Part shown: positions 61,401-64,000 of the stretch, in pieces
How positions within the stretch are numbered: the first letter of the stretch is position 1
Layout of the letters: each line of letters opens with the position of its first letter
DNA from: Sinohyriopsis cumingii
Lineage: Eukaryota; Mollusca; Bivalvia; Unionida; Unionidae
Reading direction: 5' to 3'
DNA length: 64,000 bases
Assembly: GCA_028554795.2 (NCBI GenBank)
Contig: CM068829.1
Coordinates: forward strand, 138,701,579 to 138,765,578
Notes under the pieces: model-generated
The model's input: only the letters and a program-made list of their open reading frames with translations
Told to the model about the DNA's origin: nothing
The model's database searches: none
Translations under genes and position numbers: made by a program

Positions 61401-61572
61401 GCCATAATTAATTTTCCATTATACAGGTTTTACCACGGCAAAAGGGGAGTTGGTACGATCAATTTTATACCCCAAGCCGGTTGACTTCAGGTTCAACAGA
61501 GATACATATAAATTTATTGGAGTGCTTGCCTCCATAGCTTTTTGTGGCTTGGTGTACACCATTATTCTTAAG
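17271..61572 (+). CDS. ATP13A: P5B-type ATPase, ATP13A2/ATP13A3 group, 11 exons, partial at both ends
   Basis: P5B ATPases use ATP to move polyamines out of late endosomes and lysosomes. Eleven exons sum to 1,206 nt (402 codons), all with AG/GT borders and consistent phase. In order they encode the P5-type N-terminal membrane-associated region with a CTHDRC motif, the [14 protein letters not shown] segment, [17 protein letters not shown], helices 1-2 ([24 protein letters not shown]), the actuator domain with [11 protein letters not shown] and [19 protein letters not shown], and [14 protein letters not shown] leading to helix 3. The phosphorylation motif (DKTGT) and the PPALP signature are not in the window, so the gene continues right of 64000. 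The first visible exon has an acceptor and no ATG, so at least one exon lies upstream. Assignment to the ATP13A2/3/4/5 group is firm; which paralog is not. Confidence 0.93.
17439..18572 (+). other. ATP13A intron with an RT fragment
   Basis: Non-coding apart from a LINE reverse-transcriptase scrap at 17852-17953. Nothing else was recognised. Confidence 0.8.
17852..17953 (+). pseudogene. LINE reverse-transcriptase fragment
   Basis: The frame reads [18 protein letters not shown], the motif A region of CR1/Jockey-type RT (F.DL..AFD.V.H..LL..L). One extra T just before it breaks the frame and a stop follows at 17951. It is about 34 codons long, a small dead remnant. Confidence 0.7.
18573..18631 (+). 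CDS. ATP13A: ATP13A exon: cytosolic N-terminal segment
   Basis: 59 nt encoding [19 protein letters not shown] plus two bases of the next codon; acceptor CTGTAG, donor GTAAGT. It follows VLLL directly, where family members have an acidic-aromatic segment (DEF.. or DQF..). Confidence 0.85.
19275..19365 (+). CDS. ATP13A: ATP13A exon: variable N-terminal linker
   Basis: 91 nt; with the two bases carried over it restores phase 0. It encodes [20 protein letters not shown] and a polar tail ending in NRTCQ; acceptor TTTACAG, donor GTATTA. This linker is poorly conserved in the family, so support comes from splice borders, phase and position. Confidence 0.7.
21659..21902 (-). repeat. tRNA-derived SINE, family 2, molluscan-type tail
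   Basis: On the minus strand it begins GGCCCCGAGTGGCCGAGTGG (A-box region) and has GCGGTTCGAGTCT (B-box), then a body ending in the TGGCGTTAAACCCCAC block seen at SINE tails in molluscs and relatives. This tail is the main basis for the lophotrochozoan host call; that link is from memory. Confidence 0.75.
22485..22690. repeat. 68-bp tandem repeat, 3 copies
   Basis: AATGCAGGGATATCT recurs at 22491, 22559 and 22627, followed each time by GGTCCAA and TTGAGGGGGTAAATTTACTG. The copies are nearly identical, so the array is young. Confidence 0.9.
23390..25360. repeat. Degenerate ~100-150-bp repeat units
   Basis: Blocks with CATCCAATATGGCTGCCAC, CATCTTGAAAATCTTGTTATT and TTTTCACTAAAAGATT recur about eight times with irregular spacing, separated near 23620-24640 by unrelated DNA. 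Related blocks appear at 43880-44080 and 45250-45560 in other introns of the gene. The short ORFs here are by-products. Confidence 0.65.
26640..27140. repeat. 62-bp tandem repeat, about 8 copies
   Basis: The unit contains TTGGTGAGTATGGGGTTTGT, TGGATTATAAAAATCTTGGC and TTGAGTTTTATGCTCAGAAAG. The copies are 90 percent or more alike, with small indels. Each carries GGTGAGTATGG, a good match to a 5' splice-site consensus. Confidence 0.9.
28900..29290 (+). pseudogene. DIRS reverse-transcriptase fragment
   Basis: Across frame shifts it reads [43 protein letters not shown] and [19 protein letters not shown]. This matches DIRS RT, where FKMES.RSIL, FLRF.....YQF.VLPFGLS and YLDDWLI occur in this order. 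The last block has lost one Asp of YLDD. Confidence 0.75.
30612..30735. repeat. 124-bp near-perfect palindrome
   Basis: The left arm, starting GGTTACTGCATTTGTATGGG, and the right arm, ending CCCATACAAATGCAGTAACC, are inverted copies of about 56 bases around a ~12-base centre (GACCTTGGGAG). A few mismatches are present. The DNA could form a long hairpin. Confidence 0.85.
30739..31851. mobile_element. 1.1-kb element with 21-bp terminal inverted repeats
   Basis: TTATTATATGCTCATTTTCT at the left and its inverse AAAAAAATGAGCATATAATAA at the right bound 1.1 kb inside the DIRS relic. A 90-codon plus-strand ORF (31025-31297) lies inside but resembles no transposase I know. Likely a non-autonomous DNA transposon; superfamily unknown. 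Confidence 0.5.
32337..32790 (+). pseudogene. DIRS RNase H fragment
   Basis: Across frames it reads [26 protein letters not shown], then [20 protein letters not shown] and [19 protein letters not shown]. These match the DIRS RNase H end (N..AD.LSR ... DLFAT..N...P.+VSP ... DW..L.AYAFPP). Stops interrupt it. Confidence 0.75.
32918..33530. mobile_element. TTAA-flanked MITE, piggyBac-like
   Basis: TTAA sits at both ends (32914-32917 and 33531-33534). The inner ends are inverted repeats: CTCATTCGGCCCCA at the left, and CCGATTCGGCCCCA when the right is reversed. A TTAA target duplication with short GC-rich ends is typical of piggyBac-derived MITEs. The 613-bp interior has no transposase. It splits DIRS coding sequence, so it inserted later. 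Confidence 0.75.
33560..34310 (+). pseudogene. DIRS tyrosine recombinase fragment
   Basis: Readable blocks are [56 protein letters not shown] and [13 protein letters not shown], in the order seen in DIRS recombinases, whose WDLSLVLRALTKAP.EPL and GRRRSEIHAL blocks correspond. The last includes the catalytic Arg region. Several stops show it is dead. Confidence 0.7.
34580..36310 (+). pseudogene. CR1/L2-like LINE fragment (endonuclease end plus RT)
   Basis: A 303-codon frame (34608-35519) starts in the endonuclease C-terminal part ([33 protein letters not shown]) and runs into the RT N-terminal region. After a frame change near 35505 come [42 protein letters not shown] (motif A) and [20 protein letters not shown] (motif B). 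The YADD block is missing: a deletion joins the region to [18 protein letters not shown] near 36240. It is 5'-truncated and dead. Confidence 0.88.
36805..36878. repeat. (TA)37 next to a splice acceptor
   Basis: A perfect TA run of 74 bases ends 15 bases before the acceptor AG of the ATP13A exon at 36894. It takes up the place where a branch point would normally lie. Confidence 0.97.
36894..36979 (+). CDS. ATP13A: ATP13A exon: segment before helix 1 (KYIWDY)
   Basis: 86 nt, phase 0 to 2, donor GTAAGT. It encodes [20 protein letters not shown] then NAGMFHQL; family members have an R-x-F-x3-VKY-W motif here. The acceptor CTTTTTCTTTCAG follows a 74-bp (TA)n tract directly. A second frame across this exon is open but does not fit the phases of its neighbours. 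Confidence 0.9.
39455..39545. mobile_element. Possible pogo/Tigger-like MITE end
   Basis: ACAGTGGAATCCTGCTATAA followed by CGCGATAATTGGGGTCC resembles the ends of pogo/Tigger elements (CAGTxGAACCTCxCTATAACG), with a palindromic follow-on. A partner inverted end was not found with certainty; GCGCTATAAGTGAGGCGCGA near 38189 is a weak candidate. Confidence 0.35.
40357..40520 (+). repeat. tRNA-headed SINE, family 3
   Basis: GTGGCTTAACAATTACTATA and GGGTTCAAATCCTGGC look like A- and B-box regions of a tRNA-derived head. A TGGGCAAGGTACTTTACTC body follows, a sequence common in metazoan SINEs. It is about 160 bases long and ends just before an ATP13A exon. Confidence 0.6.
40567..40641 (+). CDS. ATP13A: ATP13A exon: GLEDGVSC segment
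   Basis: 75 nt; its first base completes a Val codon. It encodes [20 protein letters not shown] then EQIF, matching the GLDEGVSC block that precedes helix 1 in ATP13A2/3. Acceptor TTTCTAG, donor GTATAT; two bases carry into the next exon. Confidence 0.9.
40916..41230 (+). repeat. tRNA-derived SINE, family 1
   Basis: Head ATGGCCTAAGTGGTTAG and GGGTTTGAACCCC, body and CACACTGCAGACATC block as in the copy at 14601. The copy is older than the one at 59167, with several body changes and a decayed CA tail. Confidence 0.85.
41860..42990 (-). pseudogene. LINE reverse-transcriptase 3' part, CR1/Jockey-like
   Basis: A 243-codon minus-strand frame (42980-42249) holds [19 protein letters not shown] (motif B), [10 protein letters not shown] (catalytic YADD, intact), the thumb region [22 protein letters not shown] and [17 protein letters not shown] second frame to 41927 adds the C-terminal [15 protein letters not shown] block. 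The 5' part, including motif A, is missing, as in 5'-truncated LINE copies. Stops near 42245 separate the pieces. Confidence 0.88.
43250..43375. repeat. Cluster of TTCATGAA palindromes
   Basis: The 8-bp palindrome TTCATGAA or close variants occur about six times in 125 bases, some within larger inverted repeats such as GGTTCATGAACC. No coding potential. Confidence 0.75.
43725..43794 (+). CDS. ATP13A: ATP13A exon: LYGINSIDI segment
   Basis: 70 nt; its first base completes an Arg codon, then [20 protein letters not shown] followed by LQQ, ending in phase 0. Family members have LYG.N.I.V just before the first core helix. Acceptor TTTTTCAG, donor GTAACA. Confidence 0.92.
43795..44980 (+). other. 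ATP13A intron
   Basis: Contains a copy of the degenerate repeat seen at 23390 (43880-44080). Otherwise nothing recognised. Confidence 0.75.
44981..45115 (+). CDS. ATP13A: ATP13A exon: core helices 1 and 2
   Basis: 135 nt, phase 0 at both ends; acceptor ATTTCTACAG, donor GTAGGT. It encodes [17 protein letters not shown], the aromatic ADGYYYYA, and a second hydrophobic helix ([16 protein letters not shown]) ending QTHK. NPFYIFQ and the Tyr run are hallmarks of P5B ATPases. Confidence 0.95.
46404..46499. repeat. (ATT)n microsatellite
   Basis: About 30 trinucleotide units, mostly ATT, with a short GTT run inside. A minus-strand ORF of Ile and Thr runs across it and is an artefact. Confidence 0.95.
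46702..46826 (-). repeat. Partial SINE, family 1
   Basis: Only the tRNA-like head and the first body block are present (TTCTAACCACTTAGGCCATG and TCAAACCCATGAC on the plus strand). The body is cut off at about 46702. Confidence 0.75.
47427..47742 (-). repeat. Full-length SINE, family 1
   Basis: Minus-strand copy with head (CACTCGGCCACCGGAG on the plus strand), B-box GATCAAACCC, full body and tail. It is very close to the 14601 copy, so the family was recently active. Confidence 0.88.
48497..48563 (+). CDS. ATP13A: ATP13A exon: start of actuator domain
   Basis: 67 nt, phase 0 to 1. It encodes [20 protein letters not shown] and NN; family members have L+.M+..+STV.V.R here. Acceptor TTTTTAG, donor GTACGA. 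Confidence 0.85.
49077..50215 (+). pseudogene. Decayed hAT-like transposase or BED-finger gene, 3' part duplicated
   Basis: Read across frames it starts [17 protein letters not shown], has a BED-like block ([19 protein letters not shown]), [20 protein letters not shown], and the C-terminal dimerisation-type block [12 protein letters not shown] followed by [11 protein letters not shown]. That order fits hAT-like transposases and BED-finger genes derived from them. The block from 49431 is repeated from 49910 (offset 479), where [17 protein letters not shown] and [20 protein letters not shown] are better kept. Many stops; the DDE core is missing. Confidence 0.6.
49431..50430. repeat. Tandem duplication of ~480-530 bp
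   Basis: GACAAATGTT-CCGGACTCGA at 49437 recurs at 49916; TGCCACAGTATCATGTCTTG and TTTTAGTTTTATATTG blocks also appear twice. The two copies differ at roughly one base in ten, plus a ~45-base insertion in the second, so the duplication is old. Confidence 0.85.
50766..50897 (+). CDS. ATP13A: ATP13A exon: actuator domain, VPGD to SMLTG
   Basis: 132 nt, phase 1 to 1. It encodes the [11 protein letters not shown] turn, [19 protein letters not shown] and the first base of the Gly in LTG-ES, the conserved actuator loop that drives dephosphorylation. Acceptor TTTCAG, donor GTCTGT. The last ~45 nt and the donor are repeated several times downstream (50940-51330). Confidence 0.95.
50940..51330 (+). 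repeat. ~88-bp tandem copies of an ATP13A exon tail with splice donor
   Basis: Five degenerate copies of the exon end ([11 protein letters not shown]) plus its donor and first intron bases follow the exon itself. Equivalent points are at 50864 (exon), 50953, 51041, 51129, 51199 and 51283, so the period is about 88 with two shorter steps. Copies 2 and 3 keep a GTATGT donor; copy 4 lost it. Copy 2 also has a pyrimidine tract and CACAG in front, making a possible 33-nt in-frame exon (50953-50985). Confidence 0.8.
52183..52500 (-). repeat. Full-length SINE, family 1
   Basis: Minus-strand copy with CA/GT tail at 52183, body (CACACTGCAGACATC reversed) and tRNA-like head ending at 52500. About 120 bases separate it from the retroelement LTR. 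Confidence 0.85.
52625..53300 (-). repeat. Probable 3' LTR of the Gmr1-like element
   Basis: It lies after the RNase H end and shares about 85 bases with 10185-10270, which has no coding sequence beside it. The ends and target duplication were not resolved; the upper limit is an estimate. Confidence 0.45.
53704..54961 (-). pseudogene. RT and RNase H of the Gmr1-like element
   Basis: Starts with [11 protein letters not shown] and [10 protein letters not shown] (N-terminal RT), then [20 protein letters not shown], a changed catalytic box [14 protein letters not shown] (family: YIDD), and [18 protein letters not shown]. RNase H follows: [37 protein letters not shown] and [10 protein letters not shown]. 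Frame breaks at about 54770 and 54290; the LVPKPDG segment around 54700-54600 is in other frames. Confidence 0.85.
55200..56060 (-). pseudogene. Integrase of the Gmr1-like element, catalytic core deleted
   Basis: Visible parts in order: an upstream WRPPEVS-like segment (near 55915), [18 protein letters not shown] with C-x2-C of the HHCC zinc finger, [32 protein letters not shown] (first catalytic Asp region), [19 protein letters not shown], and the C-terminal [20 protein letters not shown] followed by YYDPYKV. The stretch between the QGSNF-like end and KLWFD is missing, so the later Asp/Glu residues are lost. Confidence 0.82.
56440..56662 (-). pseudogene. Protease region of the Gmr1-like element
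   Basis: [20 protein letters not shown] then [16 protein letters not shown] corresponds to the aspartic protease of this group, where KILRDTGAxQSLL carries the active Asp-Thr-Gly. Here DTG has become ENV, so the site is lost. [17 protein letters not shown] follows, as in relatives. Confidence 0.75.
56942..57802 (-). pseudogene. gag of the Gmr1-like element
   Basis: The first frame has an Arg/Glu-rich stretch then [48 protein letters not shown]. The second has [20 protein letters not shown] and a helical C-terminal region ending SFVSK. These are the matrix-like and capsid-like parts of gag in Gmr1-related elements. A zinc-knuckle remnant (CNKNGH) is near 56820. Broken by stops between 57344 and 57151. 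Confidence 0.78.
58000..58320. repeat. 23-bp tandem repeat, about 13 copies
   Basis: The unit is AATTATATCAAGCAATGATA plus GTT, with variants (TATGTC, GATAATT). It lies about 245 bases before the next ATP13A exon. Confidence 0.9.
58566..58742 (+). CDS. ATP13A: ATP13A exon: actuator domain, ES to RTG
   Basis: 177 nt, phase 1 to 1. It begins with the rest of the Gly codon and [13 protein letters not shown], then an acidic loop, [12 protein letters not shown] and [10 protein letters not shown]. All are strongly conserved in ATP13A2/3. The acceptor is GTCACTAG with a weak pyrimidine tract; donor GTAATA. Confidence 0.95.
59152..59468 (+). repeat. SINE, family 1, with 14-bp target duplication
   Basis: CTCTTTTCCAGTCC occurs at 59153-59166 and again at 59455-59468, exactly bounding a SINE copy. 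The copy starts at GCCTTGGATGTGGG, so the first ~35 bases of the head are missing, and ends in ATCACACACACACA. This proves retrotransposition and fixes the 3' end of the family. Confidence 0.92.
60240..60780. repeat. ~34-bp tandem array
   Basis: The unit is TTCACAGTATTACATTATAT plus GAGGTTCAGTGCTG, with variants containing AGATCAAGGC. About 15 copies. The 134-codon ORF across it is a product of the repeat. Confidence 0.88.
61427..61572 (+). CDS. ATP13A: ATP13A exon: linker to helix 3
   Basis: 146 nt, phase 1 to 0. It encodes [17 protein letters not shown], the charged [11 protein letters not shown] segment and the start of helix 3 ([19 protein letters not shown]). Acceptor ATTATACAG, donor GTGAGT. 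No further exon is visible before 64000. Confidence 0.95.
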
Positions 61573-64000
61573 GTGAGTACAAGATGAATTTCTGAATAGA
61601 GACTTAGATGTGCTCAAGAAGAAAGAGCTATTTCAAGAATGGAACAGAAAAACTAAACATTTTCATATGCAGTATGACTTTCATTGAAGCCTTTGTAGTT
61701 CACATTTATTAGTCCTGTTAACTTATGATCCTTATAATTTAGTTTTGCCAAACCATCCTTAGCAACCTTGTCCAGTTGTATGTTGTGTCCACACAATTTT
61801 GTTAGTTTTTTTCTTTCAAGCTAAATAAAGGTTGTTCTTGACAATAAAGAAATTTCTTCCTTATGGTGTAATAAAGTGGTTTAATCTTCTTCCAAATAAA
61901 GTGGATGGTATATCTTCTACCAGATAAGGTGATATAATTTTGTTCCAAAATAAAGTGGTGTAATCTTGTACCAAATAAAGTGGACTGTAATCTTGTACCA
62001 GATAAAGTGGACTGTAATCTTGTACCAGATAAAGTGGTGTCATTTTGTTCCTAAATAAAGTAGACTGTAATCTTATACCAAAAAAATTGGACTGTGATCT
62101 TGTACCATATAAAGTGGTGTAATTTTGTTCCAAAATAAAGTGCACTATAATCTTATACCAAATAAAGTGGTGTATGTTCCAAAACAAAATGGTGTAATCT
62201 TCTTCCAAAATAAAGTGGTTTAATCTGGTGCCAAATGCTGTAATCTTGTACTGAATAAAGTCTAATCTTATACCTAATAAAGTGGTGTATGGTCCAAACA
62301 AAATGGTGTAATCTTCCAAAATAAAGTGTTTTATTCTTGTACCAAACAAAGTGGTTTAATCTTGTACCAAATAAAATGGTGTAATCTTGTACCAAATAAA
62401 GTGATGTATGTTCCAAAACAAAGTGGTGTAATCTTCTACCAAAATGAAATGGTGCAATCTTGTTCCAAAATAAAGTGGTGTAATCTTCGACAAAAATGAA
62501 ATAGTGCAATCTTGTGCAAAATAAAGTATTGTAATCTTGTACCAAATAAAGTGGTGTAATCTTGTACCAAAATGAAATGGAGTAATCTTGTACCAAATAA
62601 AGTGTAGTCTTCTACCAAAATGAAATGGTGTAATCTTGTGCAAAATAAAGTGTTGTAATCTTGTACCAAATAAAGTGGTGTCAACTTGTACCAAATAAAG
62701 TGGTGTAATCATGTACCAAAATGAAATGGTGTAATCTTGTACAGAATAAAGTGTTGTAATCTTGTACCAAATAAAGGGGTGTAATCTTGTACCAAATAAA
62801 GGGGTGTAACCTTGTACCAAATAAAGTGGTGTAATCTTGTACCAAAAAAAGTGTAATCTTCTACCAAAATGAAATGGTGTAGTCTTGTGCAGAATAAAGT
62901 GGTGTAATCTTGTACCAAATAAAGGGGTGTAATATTGTACCAAATAAAGTGTAATCTTGTACCAATTTGAAAATGAAATGGTAAAATCTTGAACCAAATA
63001 AGGGGCCTTTGTTGAAGGAGAAGGTGCTGGTAATAGATGGGGTCTTGTGCCTCAGATGGGAGAGGTGACCCTGTTGGAAGAGAGGTTATCGATGGTAGAA
63101 TGAGTCCTATTATCTATATTGATGGATAATTGTTCAGTTGATCGTTAACTTTAATATATGTAGTAGCAATGAAATCAGTGAAATGAAATAAATTATTAAA
63201 AGTTTATCAGCAGTATAGATTAACATCTGTTTGTCATCATTGAAAATCAGACCAGTGTGACATTGATAATGGTTGCCATTGGGATTATCTTGTATTTTCC
63301 ATGCACTTTATGTTAGATTCTTACTTTGACACAATGATGGTATATATGTAATTGAAGGGGAGTGAGAAAAAAATTGACAGGGAGCTTTAAGGCTCCACTT
63401 AGGTTTCAATCACTTCAAGCCAGTCAGATGTAACAGGTACATTACAGGTCTTGCAAATTCATTTCTCCACACATCATGGTGTGGGTGGAGAGAGTTTAGG
63501 GAGAATGAAGGAAAAAACAGTCCATGTTGCAACATCAAGTGTAGAGTAACAGAAGATTGATGAAAGTATGTTTTTTTCTTCTTCAAATATGTTACCTAAT
63601 CGTTATACCCTACGAGAATTACTACCTCACAAATCACCAATCATTTCAGGCTACAACATTTATGCTAAAAAGCTAAATTTTATCTACCCTCTTAGTGGCA
63701 GTTAGAGTGTTCTCCCCTTGATACAGGGTTTGGTGCCAAATCCCATAAATACTTCAGTAACTAGTTTGGCTTGTGCCATGTAGCATGCTCCTTACAGGCA
63801 GAGAGGCAAGAGAAGTATACTCCATCTATTAATTTCCAACTTTTCTGTTATTTCTTTCTTTTTCAATGATAAAGATTCTGGCTTTTTAGTGTATTCACAT
63901 TGCCACCCTCACACACTTAGTTGCCTTTGGTACTTATCTGCATGTGTCACAATTGCATTCTCTCACATTCCAATAGCTGTTTTTAAATAGGTGCATTTCT
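61573..64000 (+). other. ATP13A intron to the right edge
   Basis: Non-coding apart from the 25-bp array. No exon matching the next conserved block of the family (PPALP region) is seen. Nothing recognised in 63010-64000. Confidence 0.8.
61865..63005. repeat. 25-bp minisatellite, about 45 copies
   Basis: The unit is AAAGTGGTGTAATCTTGTAC plus CAAAT, with some units shortened or altered (AAAATGAAATGG). Because 25 is not a multiple of 3 and the unit has no stop on the minus strand in any frame, it produces several long overlapping minus-strand ORFs; none is likely to be a gene. Confidence 0.93.

Larger units (their letters stand above)
58743..61426 (+). other. ATP13A intron with a SINE and a 34-bp array
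   Basis: Holds the SINE at 59167-59454 and the array at 60240-60780. A 119-codon ORF at 59510-59869 and the following DNA to 60200 have slightly higher GC but match nothing I recognise. No gene is seen in 60800-61420. Confidence 0.7.

Noticed and set aside
61861-62997. Four long overlapping minus-strand ORFs with Tyr/Trp-rich repeats
   Set aside because: They are translations of a 25-bp minisatellite open in all frames; no start context, promoter or composition of a gene.

Overview
The window is nuclear DNA of an animal, most likely a mollusc or another lophotrochozoan. The host part is AT-rich, full of introns, and carries tRNA-headed SINEs with a tail typical of molluscan SINEs, a DIRS element, CR1/Jockey-like LINE pieces and a Gmr1-like Ty3 element. 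The species cannot be named from the sequence.

Positions 1 to about 8,410 are different: higher GC, closely packed short genes on both strands, TATA boxes and almost no spacers. This is an old integrated copy of a Polinton/adintovirus-like DNA element that continues past the left edge. Reading from right to left it holds: a 44-bp repeat array at the probable border; a divergent pair of unknown genes, each ending in a canonical histone-type 3' stem-loop; a CCHC zinc-knuckle gene; a broken protein-primed family B DNA polymerase gene; two single-BIR (IAP-like) genes; three short LPxEL-type genes; and a partial gene with a C-terminal membrane segment. In-frame stops and frame changes in several genes show that the copy is decayed.

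From 8,411 to 17,270 I see no convincing gene. It holds a relic LTR, a 19-copy 44-bp satellite, a degenerate ~40-bp array, microsatellites and a SINE. From 17,271 to the right edge the window is the 5' half of one plus-strand host gene, a P5B-type ATPase of the ATP13A2/ATP13A3 group (lysosomal/endosomal polyamine transporters). Eleven exons (402 codons in all, every junction in phase) give the N-terminal membrane-associated region, the first two core membrane helices, the actuator domain and the run-up to the third helix. The first coding exon and the catalytic half lie elsewhere.

The introns are loaded with repeats. The 17.5-kb intron (19,366-36,893) holds a DIRS relic interrupted by about 3 kb of other DNA and by a TTAA-flanked MITE, plus a LINE fragment, a 62-bp array and a ~120-150-bp degenerate repeat. 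The 7.7-kb intron (50,898-58,565) holds ~88-bp tandem copies of the preceding exon's tail with its splice donor, and a Gmr1-like element whose pol order is protease-integrase-RT-RNase H. The last introns hold 23-, 34- and 25-bp minisatellites. The most interesting points are the paired histone-type 3' ends on non-histone genes, the BIR/LPxEL accessory cassette, the multiplied exon tail with an in-frame 33-nt candidate exon, and the rearranged Ty3 element.
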